Of a stretch of DNA of 64,000 nucleotides, positions 1 through 7,010 are shown piece after piece (position 1 is the stretch's first letter; every line of letters begins with the position of its first letter). Source of the stretch: CAYGTO01 sp964352815 (GTDB lineage: Bacteria; Pseudomonadota; Alphaproteobacteria; Rickettsiales; UBA3002); the NCBI GenBank assembly GCA_964352815.1, contig CAYGTO010000005.1, forward strand, positions 1 through 64,000. The letters are read 5' to 3'. Made by a program: the position numbers and the translations under genes. The notes beneath the pieces were generated by a model. The model was given only the letters and a program-made list of their open reading frames with translations. It did no database searches and was not told the DNA's origin.

Positions 1-147
1 GACCAAATCAACTCCCATCCGCATGGCAAGTCCGGTTTTAGACGGGCCTTTGGATGTTTCAGAAGGGCGACCAATACGTTCTTCGGTTTGGTCAATCTTC
101 TGCTTCAGCGTATCGAGCGAGGGGAGATTATCATCAGATTCAGTCAT
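1..147 (-). CDS. atpI: AtpI-like F0F1 ATP synthase assembly protein (5' part only)
   Basis: Reading leftwards from an ATG at 147, 49 codons are open to the window edge. The peptide begins MTESDDNLPSLDTLKQKID and reaches a GLAMRMGVDLV segment, which resembles the stretch before the first membrane helix in alphaproteobacterial AtpI (acidic, coiled N-terminus, then an R-P/S-E motif and G-x-A-x-R-x-G). AtpI is a small two-helix membrane protein that helps assemble the F0 c-ring, and it usually lies just upstream of the F0 genes, so atpB would be expected beyond the left edge. A weak purine-rich AGAG lies just before the ATG. The helices themselves are outside the window, so the family call rests on the N-terminus only. 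Confidence 0.65.
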   Translation of the reverse strand, partial: MTESDDNLPSLDTLKQKIDQTEERIGRPSETSKGPSKTGLAMRMGVDLV

Positions 148-223
148 CTCTCTTGCTCACGGATACTTGTGCAGGGAGATGATTAGGCACAGGCGCGCCG
201 GAAGTCAAGTCAATCTCTAAGTT

Positions 224-380
224 TGTTATTGCCACGGTAAGCGAGCAGAAAGCGAGCGCATCCAGGCAACCCAGTTCCATGATGTCAGTAGACATCATGG
301 AATATTGAAATGTCTTCTGACATTTCAATGGTGGATCCCCGGGATCTTTTGCCTGCTGACAAAAGCCCCAAGGATGACAT
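224..380. repeat. Palindromic intergenic element with two stacked hairpins
   Basis: The gap between atpI and the DsbA-like gene begins TTATTGCC and ends GGATGACAT, like other palindromic elements in this window. Inside are two perfect hairpins back to back: 277-300 (10-bp stem CCATGATGTC, loop AGTA) and 304-329 (11-bp stem ATTGAAATGTC, loop TTCT). A GATCCC-C-GGGATC palindrome follows at 334-346, then a TTTTG/CAAAA stem near 347-364. No reading frame across it looks like a gene. It may also end transcription from the DsbA-like gene or serve as the 3' end of its mRNA. Confidence 0.7.
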
Positions 381-390
381 TATTATGGGG

Positions 391-993
391 TTAAGGATTA
401 TTTCGGTTCAGATGGCTATCAATGGCTTGGCTAAAACCTTCGACGGTACGCGGCCCTTCATAGGGCTGTCCATTAATAAAGAAGAACGGGATGCCATCGA
501 TGGGGAGTGTTTCGCCAGCTTCCTTGCGCGCGAGAAGGATTTCCTTTTCGAGATCAACATTGGTCATGCAGGCAGACACGTGATCGGGCGCGAGGCCTCC
601 TACTTTAGCGATAGAGATGATCTTTGATAAGAAGTCGGTGGTGAAGGCCCACTGATCTTGCAATTCAAAGAACACATCAACAAAGGTGAAATATTGTTCT
701 TTAGGGACGCAGCGTGTGACCATAGCCGCTTTCAGCGCAGGCTCATTGTGCGGGAAGTGACGATGAATCAGCACCACTTTGCCGGCGTTAATATATTTTT
801 CTTTCAGCGTAGGCAGCACATTATTGTGGAAGCTCGCGCAATGTGGGCATGACATAGAAGCATATTCGAAAATCTGGACAGGGGCGCTGGGTTGTCCGAT
901 GAACATATCATTTTCGAGAATATTGAGCGTGGATTGCGCCTGCGCAGGAAGTGCGAGCAATAGTGCAATGAGTCCGAACAGCCATGATTTCAT
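391..993 (-). CDS. DsbA-family thiol:disulfide oxidoreductase
   Basis: This is a 200-residue secreted thioredoxin-fold protein that would form or shuffle disulfide bonds in the periplasm. Residues 1-20 are a signal peptide (MKSWLFGLIALLLALPAQAQ, ending A-Q-A). The active site is CPHC in the context SMSCPHCASFH, followed by a helical insert typical of DsbA proteins and a cis-Pro loop, GIPFFFINGQ. It resembles the alphaproteobacterial DsbA/ScsC-like group (thioredoxin_4 domain) more than classical enterobacterial DsbA. An ATG at 999 is also in frame but directly abuts the GGGAG ribosome site; the ATG at 993 has proper 6-nt spacing and was chosen. It is the last gene of the rnhB-DUF721-dsbA run on the minus strand. 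Confidence 0.9.
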   Translation of the reverse strand: MKSWLFGLIALLLALPAQAQSTLNILENDMFIGQPSAPVQIFEYASMSCPHCASFHNNVLPTLKEKYINAGKVVLIHRHFPHNEPALKAAMVTRCVPKEQYFTFVDVFFELQDQWAFTTDFLSKIISIAKVGGLAPDHVSACMTNVDLEKEILLARKEAGETLPIDGIPFFFINGQPYEGPRTVEGFSQAIDSHLNRNNP

Positions 994-1027
994 AATCATC
1001 TCCCTAATCTGTTATCATACGTTGTAA

Positions 1028-1540
1028 CTAAGCCTCTTCCTTTCGTCGAGCATGAAATTGTTCTGCCAAACGATTCAGGGCTTCTTTGAGTTCTTCATTC
1101 TCTCCACGGTTGATTTCGTTCGTCAACTCCTTGGGAAGCGCGACCTGCATTTTCTCAACCGGAAACGGCGAGGGTATATTTGCGAAACGGTCCATAAAGA
1201 GATGTGGCTTTTGTTGAATCATTAGGCGATGAATGCCGCGATAGCCAAAATAGGTGGCGATACGCTCGAGAATTTTAGGTTCTTGATGCTGTAATGTCAG
1301 CGCTGCCATGCTATCTGCGGCAACGACTAAACATAACTCGCCATTACGACGACTCATTTTTTCAGGAATACTATAGCCCGCAATCTCATCACCCACGACC
1401 AAATTCCATTCACTAAAAATGCGTTGCTCAAGCTGGCTGCGTTTTTTGTAAATCGGTTTACTCGCCCAACGAATCGCGTCGCCTAGGCTTTTACCTAATC
1501 TGCGTTTGGGTTGCTTTGGCGGAGTGTGTGCGGAATTCAT
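1028..1540 (-). CDS. DUF721 / DciA-like protein
   Basis: A 170-residue DUF721 family protein. The family includes DciA, which loads the replicative helicase DnaB in bacteria lacking DnaC; that role is inferred from the family. The N-terminus is very basic (PKQPKRRLGKSLGDAIRWASKP). The core has the family pattern FSEWNLVVGDEIAGYSIPEKM, then LCLVVAADSMAALTLQHQ and a YFGYRGIHRLMIQQ segment. The C-terminus is a charged helix. The start lies 1 nt after the rnhB stop (TAA-T-ATG), with GAGGAG supplied by the last rnhB codons, so the two are translationally coupled. Confidence 0.85.
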   Translation of the reverse strand: MNSAHTPPKQPKRRLGKSLGDAIRWASKPIYKKRSQLEQRIFSEWNLVVGDEIAGYSIPEKMSRRNGELCLVVAADSMAALTLQHQEPKILERIATYFGYRGIHRLMIQQKPHLFMDRFANIPSPFPVEKMQVALPKELTNEINRGENEELKEALNRLAEQFHARRKEEA

Positions 1541-1541
1541 A

Positions 1542-2180
1542 TTACTCCTCTAGCACAGCCTCTTCGGCTTGTCTCGCCTTTAATGCTGCTTTGATCGGAG
1601 CAAAAGAACGGCGGTGATGTTCTGTGACGCCGAAACGTGCAATGGCCTCCTGGTGCTTTTTCGTACCATAGCCGGCGTTCGTGTCCCAGCCATAGCCGGG
1701 GAAGATCTCACTCAGCTCATGCATCATCCGATCACGCGTGACTTTCGCAATGATGGACGCGGCGGCAATCGCAACGACCCGGCTATCGCCTTTGATCACA
1801 CTGATCGTGGTGCAAGGAAGGTTAGGGGGTTGATTGCCATCCACGAGTGCCGTCTTTGGCGTGGTTTGAAGCTTGAGGAAGGCTTCATGCATGGCGATCT
1901 TAGTGGCGTTCAGAATATTAAGTTCGTCAATCATATAGACAGAAGTGATGCCTACGCCGTAATCTGTATTGCGCGTGATGTAGTCATAGAGCTGCTCGCG
2001 CTTATCTTTGCTTACATTCTTTGAATCATCGAGCGCTTCAGGGACGGATAATCTCTCTGGCCAAACCACGGCTGCCGCGACCACAGGGCCAGCCCATGGG
2101 CCACGCCCAGCCTCGTCAATGCCGCAGATCGGGCGTTCCATGTAATGTGTTTTGAGGGGATCATCGGGCTGTAAGAACAT
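1542..2180 (-). CDS. rnhB: Ribonuclease HII
   Basis: RNase HII, 212 residues, cleaves RNA in RNA:DNA hybrids and excises single ribonucleotides from DNA. The signature block ICGIDEAGRGPWAGPVVAAAV carries the first catalytic Asp and Glu. DSKNVSKDKRE, DGNQPP and KGDSRVVAIAAASIIAKVTRDR follow as expected, and the C-terminal GYGTKKHQEA...HRRSFAPIKAA closes the fold. Length is normal. The ATG at 2180 has no clear ribosome site; an internal Met 14 residues on (MERPICGIDEAG) is a possible alternative start. It is the first gene of a three-gene minus-strand run. Confidence 0.96.
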   Translation of the reverse strand: MFLQPDDPLKTHYMERPICGIDEAGRGPWAGPVVAAAVVWPERLSVPEALDDSKNVSKDKREQLYDYITRNTDYGVGITSVYMIDELNILNATKIAMHEAFLKLQTTPKTALVDGNQPPNLPCTTISVIKGDSRVVAIAAASIIAKVTRDRMMHELSEIFPGYGWDTNAGYGTKKHQEAIARFGVTEHHRRSFAPIKAALKARQAEEAVLEE

Positions 2181-2255
2181 GAGGCGAGCATGGCACGGCC
2201 CTATCCTTTACGCCCATGAGAAGCGCAGACTCATCCACAGAGAATTACGAAAGTT

Positions 2256-3128
2256 TTAGAGCGTCGAAACGAAAAGATTCATCTCAGGCTTCTCGCCCAA
2301 GAGGTAACAATAGATCAGGTAGTTGCTGACCACTTTGCGAACATAGTCGCGTGTTTCCTTATAAGGAATCTGTTTCACAAAATTGACATCGGCGCTATAG
2401 TGGTCACCAAATTCATTGTTCCAGCGTTTTAGGCTTCCTGGGCCTGCATTATAGGCTGCGAGAATCTTCACGAGGTCGCCTTGAATGTAGGGCTTATTCG
2501 CGAGATATTCGATGTAAGCCTGACCAATCGCCATATTAACGGCTGGTTTGTGTAAAGTACGCGTTGAAATCTCAGGGATCGCAACGTTACTCGTTGAAGC
2601 GACATTGATCTCGTTCAAGCGCTTCTTTTTGATAATGTAGCGGGCAGTATCCGGCATGATCTGCATGACACCGCGTGCACCCACGCGGCTTTTCGCATAA
2701 GGGTTGAAGTTTGATTCTTGCTTCATAATAGCGAGTAAGAGCGCCTTACTAACCTTATAGCCATGGACGGGACGCCAGTCTTTGATCGGGTAGTGCGCTT
2801 GCTTAAACCTTTTCAGCATTACATTTCGCGTGTTGCGATCACCAATAATTGCCGCGACTTCATCATTGACGCGAATGACGCCGGGCTTTTCACATGGCAT
2901 GTTCGCTGTGCCACATTTTTCTTGGGTTTTGAATGCGAAGGTAAGGCTTTCTTGGCGTGCTTCAGCAACAGATTTGTCCTGATTTGCGTAGTAATCTGTG
3001 TAGCTTTGCTCATAGGCAGGACGATACGCCACGTCATACGAGGTGAATAATGCGCCATAAGCGAGGCTCGCGAGTACCATAGTCACGAGTGATGCGCCGA
3101 TGAATGGGTTATCCCAAAAACTTGCCAT
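2256..3128 (-). CDS. Lytic transglycosylase, SLT domain
   Basis: A 290-residue peptidoglycan lytic transglycosylase. An N-terminal membrane anchor or signal (residues about 8-27, FIGASLVTMVLASLAYGALF) is followed by a linker and a C-terminal SLT domain (about 125-270). The catalytic Glu is in LLLAIMKQESNFNPYAKSRV, followed by GARGVMQIMPDTARYI and AAYNAGPGSLKRWNN, the classic SLT motifs. It should act in the periplasm, cutting glycan strands during wall growth or division. A perfect TTAA-N7-TTAA motif lies 15 nt upstream of the start, suggesting cell-cycle control. It is transcribed alone on the minus strand. Confidence 0.93.
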   Translation of the reverse strand: MASFWDNPFIGASLVTMVLASLAYGALFTSYDVAYRPAYEQSYTDYYANQDKSVAEARQESLTFAFKTQEKCGTANMPCEKPGVIRVNDEVAAIIGDRNTRNVMLKRFKQAHYPIKDWRPVHGYKVSKALLLAIMKQESNFNPYAKSRVGARGVMQIMPDTARYIIKKKRLNEINVASTSNVAIPEISTRTLHKPAVNMAIGQAYIEYLANKPYIQGDLVKILAAYNAGPGSLKRWNNEFGDHYSADVNFVKQIPYKETRDYVRKVVSNYLIYCYLLGEKPEMNLFVSTL

Positions 3129-3142
3129 AAATGCCGTCTATA

Positions 3143-3157
3143 TTAATGTTTTGTTAA
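3143..3157. promoter_or_regulatory. CtrA-like binding site (TTAA-N7-TTAA)
   Basis: Both half sites are exact: TTAA at 3143-3146 and TTAA at 3154-3157, seven bases apart. This is the consensus for the alphaproteobacterial cell-cycle regulator CtrA. It sits 15 nt upstream of the lytic transglycosylase ATG (minus strand), where a bound regulator would overlap the promoter. The presence of a divL homologue in this window supports the pathway, but the area is AT-rich and a chance match is possible. Confidence 0.45.
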
Positions 3158-3303
3158 TAATTGATGGTATCATATAGCGTAGATTTATACCATAGGCAAG
3201 GGGTGATCTTCACTAAATTGTCACACTCGTGTGGATAAGGGAAATGCTATGTATATCAGCAGTTTAAAGATATTTTCGGGTTAATTTTTGGTAAGGTGTG
3301 CGC

Positions 3304-4155
3304 TTAAAGAACCCTCGCCTCATCGCACCAGCTTCGAAAATCAAGCATATCCTGCCAAGCGAGTTTTTTCTGCATCGGCTGTCTTAATAAATAGGAGGGG
3401 TGGAAAAAGACGAAAACGGGGAGCTCTTTTCCGTTCAAATAGTCGTTTGTGTAGGTGAAACGTTGACCGTGTAGGCGCGTAATGCCACGTGACTCGCCTA
3501 AAAGCGACTTGGCGGAGGTGCCGCCAACCAAAATAAGCGCTTTGGGGTCAATGAGCGCAATGTGTTTTTCAACAAATGGGAGGCAGCTCGCTAATTCGTC
3601 GGCGGTAGGGGTTCGATTCCCAGGAGGGCGCCAGAACAGTGTATTGGTAATGTAAAGATTGCCTTTCTTCGTATCATTTTGAGGGTCATCATGTCGCCGA
3701 AGGTCAATATAGCTCAGCATTTCGTCGAGTAGTTGCCCTGACGCACCACAAAACGGAATACCGCGCTTATCCTCTTCTGCGCCAGGCGCTTCACCGATCA
3801 GCATAATGTCACTGTCAGCCGTGCCGTCAGCAAACACGCAGTTCATGGCGGTTTCTTTGAGTGCACAGCCATCGAAATTCGTGACGCTTTCACGGAGCAT
3901 CTCTAAGCTCGAAGCCTGATCCGCTAGCTGGCGGGCCATGGCTGCGCTATCCACCGATGAGGCTGGAGCCGGCGCAGGCGTCGCTTGGGATTTAGAGGGG
4001 TTAATCGCAGCAGTCGGTGTAGATGTGGCTGCTGGAACTGGCTTTGCTACAGTTTCTTTCGCCAATTCATAATGATCGACTGGCGTATCAAGAGTGAGCT
4101 CATCCACCCCTGCTATTTGGTACCATTCCAGTGCTGCTAGTGCCTGTGCATGCAT
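3304..4155 (-). CDS. Uracil-DNA glycosylase, family 4/5-like
   Basis: A 283-residue uracil-DNA glycosylase of the family-4-like group, which removes uracil from DNA to start base excision repair. The first 90 residues are a low-complexity Ala/Pro/Thr linker (PVPAATSTPTAAINPSKSQA). The catalytic domain starts near FDGCALKETAMNCVFADG and has the motif A block IGEAPGAEEDKRGIPFCGASG, the NTLFWRPPGNRTPT segment, ILVGGTSAKSLLG, and a C-terminal motif B VFFHPSYLLRQP. This layout is common in alphaproteobacteria, where the gene is sometimes annotated as a DNA polymerase-related protein. It stands alone, convergent to nothing and divergent from the small-gene pair at 4280. Confidence 0.9.
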   Translation of the reverse strand: MHAQALAALEWYQIAGVDELTLDTPVDHYELAKETVAKPVPAATSTPTAAINPSKSQATPAPAPASSVDSAAMARQLADQASSLEMLRESVTNFDGCALKETAMNCVFADGTADSDIMLIGEAPGAEEDKRGIPFCGASGQLLDEMLSYIDLRRHDDPQNDTKKGNLYITNTLFWRPPGNRTPTADELASCLPFVEKHIALIDPKALILVGGTSAKSLLGESRGITRLHGQRFTYTNDYLNGKELPVFVFFHPSYLLRQPMQKKLAWQDMLDFRSWCDEARVL

Positions 4156-4216
4156 AAAATTTCGCAGTTATCTGCCGTTTCGTCGATTCGTAAACACTTT
4201 GTTAACGCTTAATGGC

Positions 4217-4222
4217 TATAAT
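4217..4222 (+). promoter_or_regulatory. Likely -10 box of the small-gene pair
   Basis: An exact TATAAT lies 58 nt upstream of the ATG at 4280, in an AT-rich gap. No good -35 box is seen at 17 nt spacing. GTTAACGCTTAAT just upstream holds two TTAA half sites, but with 3-nt rather than 7-nt spacing. Confidence 0.4.
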
Positions 4223-4279
4223 ATCATTAAAATACGGAATATTTTACACAATCCGCCCTTAAAGAAGGAAAAGCGCGCT

Positions 4280-4558
4280 ATGTCATATATTTACGAGCCT
4301 GATATTGCTGCCAAAGCCGTCATCGAGCTCAATACAGCGCTGCGCGCAAAAGAGGATATGGAGTATGCAAACGCCCTGCTTGCGGATCCGCGTATGACGA
4401 ACACTAAAGGCCATTTGGCGTCCTGCGGGGTCAGTTATAAGCAGATTAAAATGGTGCGTGACTGCGTGCCGGGGCATCTTCCCACCTTAGACCAGCAGAA
4501 AAAGGCGCAAAATTTCCTTAACGAGCTCGATCGTGAGCAGGAGGTGGTGAGTGGCTAG
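4280..4558 (+). CDS. Small protein of unknown function (first of a coupled pair)
   Basis: A 92-residue soluble protein that I do not recognise. It is mostly helical and charged, starting MSYIYEPDIAAKAVIELNTA and ending NELDREQEVVSG; two Cys (ASCGVSYKQ and VRDCVPGH) are not in a metal-binding spacing. No signal peptide or membrane helix is seen. The start chosen is the ATG at 4280, with AAGGA 12 nt upstream; a longer in-frame reading from 4094 runs through the promoter region and is unlikely. It overlaps the next gene by 8 nt and the pair ends in a strong terminator, so this is a self-contained two-gene unit. Confidence 0.7.
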   Translation: MSYIYEPDIAAKAVIELNTALRAKEDMEYANALLADPRMTNTKGHLASCGVSYKQIKMVRDCVPGHLPTLDQQKKAQNFLNELDREQEVVSG

Positions 4559-4757
4559 AGATGTGACCGGATTGGCCGATGAAGCGCGCGGTGCCATCAT
4601 TGCAACCGCAACCGGATTATTAGCCGAGCGCACGATGGCGGCAAACCCTGATATTGGTGCCGCTCTTGAGGGCATTAATCTTGCGAATGTAGATCAGGTA
4701 GGGGCTGCGATTCAAGTGGGTCAAGAGCAAAGCAACGATATCCAAGTTGGCGGATAA
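4551..4757 (+). CDS. Small protein of unknown function (second of the pair)
   Basis: A 68-residue protein with a GTG start at 4551, inside the last codons of the previous gene. A strong AGGAGG ribosome site lies 7 nt upstream, in the end of that gene, so translation is coupled. The sequence is Ala/Gly rich (GLADEARGAIIATATGLLAE, then ANVDQVGAAIQVGQEQSNDI) and looks amphipathic helical with no clear membrane helix. I do not recognise the family. Its close fit with the upstream gene and the shared terminator suggest the two products act together, possibly as a small complex; that is inference. Confidence 0.65.
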   Translation: MARDVTGLADEARGAIIATATGLLAERTMAANPDIGAALEGINLANVDQVGAAIQVGQEQSNDIQVGG

Positions 4758-4773
4758 TTTCCTTTCCGCACTG

Positions 4774-4796
4774 CACGGCTAAGCCGTGATTTTTTC
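4774..4796 (+). terminator. Rho-independent terminator after the small-gene pair
   Basis: A CACGGC stem, TAA loop and GCCGTG stem are followed by an A and a run of six T. It lies 17 nt after the stop at 4757 and just before the ETF-QO ribosome site, so it separates the two units. Confidence 0.85.
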
Positions 4797-4842
4797 TCCA
4801 AATTATGCGATACTATCCTGAAGAATATATAAAGGGGTGGCC

Positions 4843-6468
4843 ATGTCTGACGAATCTGAAGTAATGGAATGCGATGTGCTGATTGTCGGCGCGGGGCCGG
4901 CTGGGCTATCAGCCGCCATCCGACTGCGCCAGCTAGCAGAAGAGCAGGGCAAAGACATCAATGTCATCGTACTCGAGAAAGGCGCGGAAGTCGGCGCGCA
5001 TATTCTCTCGGGCTGTGTGCTCGAGCCGCGCGCGCTGGATGAGCTGCTCCCCGATTGGCGCGGGCTCGGTGCGCCGCTTATCACGCCCGTGAATAAGGAC
5101 AGTTTCAAGCTGTTGTTTGAAAATAGCAGCATTACGTTACCAACCCCGCCGCAGATGAAGAATCATGGGAATTATATTATTTCACTCGGGAATTTCGTGC
5201 GTTGGTTAGGCGAACAAGCCGAGGCTGCAGGCGTGCAAATCTTCCCAGGCTTTCCAGCCGCAGAGGCGATTATCGAAGAGGGCCAGCTCAAAGGCGTGCG
5301 CACGGGCGCGTTTGGCGTCGCGCGTGATGGCAGCAAGAAAGACAGCTATCAGCCGCCAATGGAATTGCGTGCGAAATATACATTGATGGCGGAAGGGTGT
5401 CGCGGTTCGCTGTCACAGGAGCTGATGGAGACATTTAATCTGCGCGAGCATTGCGACCCGCAAACCTATGCGCTGGGCATCAAAGAAGTCTGGGAAATTG
5501 ACCCCGAGAAACACACGCTAGGGGAGGTGGTGCATACGATCGGCTGGCCGCTCGACAGCAGCACCTATGGCGGCTCGTTCATGTATCATGCGGAAAATAA
5601 CCAGCTCTTCATCGGCTATGTGATCGGGCTGGATTATACAAACCCGCATATGGACCCGTATATGGAATTCCAGCGTTTCAAGACGCATAAGGCGATTCGC
5701 GCGTTGCTCGAAGGCGGCAAGCGGATCAGCTATGGCGCGCGGGCGCTGAATGAAGGCGGATGGCAGTCGATTCCGAAGCTGATATTTCCAGGCGGTGCGT
5801 TGATTGGCTGTGCGGCCGGTTTCTTGAATGTACCCAAAATTAAGGGCACCCATACGGCGATGAAGTCGGGTATGCTCGCGGCAGAAGCGGTGGTGGCGCA
5901 GATGGAAGCTGACGACACGTTGCTCACATCCTATCCTGAAGCGGTGCGTGACTCATGGGTGGCGGAAGAGCTCTATTTGGTGCGTAATATCCGCCCGGCC
6001 TTTCACAAAGGCTTGTGGGGCGGGCTTATTTACTCGGCGCTGGAGACCTTCCTCGCGCGCGGCCGTTCCAACAAAACATTGCATCACCATCCCGATCATA
6101 CGCAACTGCTTCATAAAGATAAAGCCAAGAAAATCGACTATCCGAAACCCGATGGTGTACTGACCTTTGATCGCATGAGCTCGGTGTTCCTCTCGAACAC
6201 GAATCACGAAGAAGATCAGCCCGTGCATTTGCAGCTGCGTGATTCGAAAGTGCCGGTAGAACATAACCTCGCCCTCTATGACGAACCAGCGCAGCGTTAT
6301 TGCCCGGCAGGCGTGTATGAGATTGTTGAAGAGGCGGGGGAGCAGCGGCTGCAAATCAATGCGCAAAACTGTGTGCATTGTAAAACCTGCGATATTAAAG
6401 ACCCGACCCAAAACATTCATTGGGTCACGCCGGAAGGCGGTGGCGGTCCCGTCTATACGGGGATGTGA
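4843..6468 (+). CDS. Electron transfer flavoprotein-ubiquinone oxidoreductase
   Basis: ETF-QO, 541 residues, passes electrons from electron transfer flavoprotein to ubiquinone at the inner membrane, feeding fatty-acid and amino-acid oxidation into the respiratory chain. The FAD-binding motif is near the N-terminus (VLIVGAGPAGLSAAIRL). The middle has typical stretches such as GAHILSGCVLEPRALDEL and HTIGWPLDSSTYGGSF. The C-terminal ferredoxin-like part holds the 4Fe-4S cysteines (RYCPAGVYE, then NCVHCKTCDIKDPTQNI). ATG 4843, with AAAGGGG upstream, was chosen over an in-frame GTG two codons earlier. It follows a terminator and shares the bases TGATG with the next gene. Confidence 0.97.
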   Translation: MSDESEVMECDVLIVGAGPAGLSAAIRLRQLAEEQGKDINVIVLEKGAEVGAHILSGCVLEPRALDELLPDWRGLGAPLITPVNKDSFKLLFENSSITLPTPPQMKNHGNYIISLGNFVRWLGEQAEAAGVQIFPGFPAAEAIIEEGQLKGVRTGAFGVARDGSKKDSYQPPMELRAKYTLMAEGCRGSLSQELMETFNLREHCDPQTYALGIKEVWEIDPEKHTLGEVVHTIGWPLDSSTYGGSFMYHAENNQLFIGYVIGLDYTNPHMDPYMEFQRFKTHKAIRALLEGGKRISYGARALNEGGWQSIPKLIFPGGALIGCAAGFLNVPKIKGTHTAMKSGMLAAEAVVAQMEADDTLLTSYPEAVRDSWVAEELYLVRNIRPAFHKGLWGGLIYSALETFLARGRSNKTLHHHPDHTQLLHKDKAKKIDYPKPDGVLTFDRMSSVFLSNTNHEEDQPVHLQLRDSKVPVEHNLALYDEPAQRYCPAGVYEIVEEAGEQRLQINAQNCVHCKTCDIKDPTQNIHWVTPEGGGGPVYTGM

Positions 6469-7010
6469 TGAGTGCGAAACTCACATCGCCCGCGTCACAT
6501 TTCAAAGAATACTGGCAAGAAACCTTAAATGAATTAACACAATTTCTGGATGAGCTTGACCGCCAAACGAATCCTGGAATTCAGCGCACATACCCGTCTC
6601 GTTTCAATGGGTATCGTTTTATGGTTCTAGATCCTCAAACTAAAAATCATCATCTCGGATCTAGATCACCTAAAGAATGGCCAGATTTGTTGATACGCAT
6701 TATGAATGACGTGAATTCGGCTGGCCCAAGAGACATGTTTGCTTTATGTCGAATGCCGGCGCGGTTGGAGGCAATTCAAAGCGGTTTCGAGCGCATGGGA
6801 AAACTAGATCCTTCTGATGCGAATTTTCCTTTTACACAAGCTCAAATAGATAAGGCATCTAAGATGGCTGAGTGTTTATCAGAACTTGAGAAGGATCTGA
6901 AGCCATTGATTGAAAATTGTATCGATCATATTAGAGCTACAAAACCGAGTGCTTTTGAAGAGCAACATAGGCGTGCTCTAAAAATAGCCAATCGAAAAGA
7001 ACGCGTTTAA
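6468..7010 (+). CDS. AT-rich orphan protein, unknown function
   Basis: A 180-residue protein whose ATG shares a base with the ETF-QO stop (TGATG), so it is coupled to that gene. It is AT-richer than its neighbours and uses many A/T-ending codons, which suggests acquisition. The sequence is soluble and helical, with aromatic clusters early (HFKEYWQETLNELTQFLDELD) and a helical C-terminal half rich in Lys and Glu. There is no signal peptide and no motif I can name. It ends 4 nt inside the convergent patatin gene. A longer in-frame start at 6420 lies inside ETF-QO and was set aside. Confidence 0.7.
   Translation: MSAKLTSPASHFKEYWQETLNELTQFLDELDRQTNPGIQRTYPSRFNGYRFMVLDPQTKNHHLGSRSPKEWPDLLIRIMNDVNSAGPRDMFALCRMPARLEAIQSGFERMGKLDPSDANFPFTQAQIDKASKMAECLSELEKDLKPLIENCIDHIRATKPSAFEEQHRRALKIANRKERV

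Noticed and set aside
310..627. 105-codon open frame over the hairpin region and the end of the DsbA-like gene
   Set aside because: It runs antisense to the DsbA-like gene and begins in a hairpin; no ribosome site.
3209..3230. Possible Pho box TCTTCAC-TAAA-TTGTCAC upstream of the lytic transglycosylase
   Set aside because: Only one half site is good and it points to the plus strand, where no gene follows for over 1 kb.
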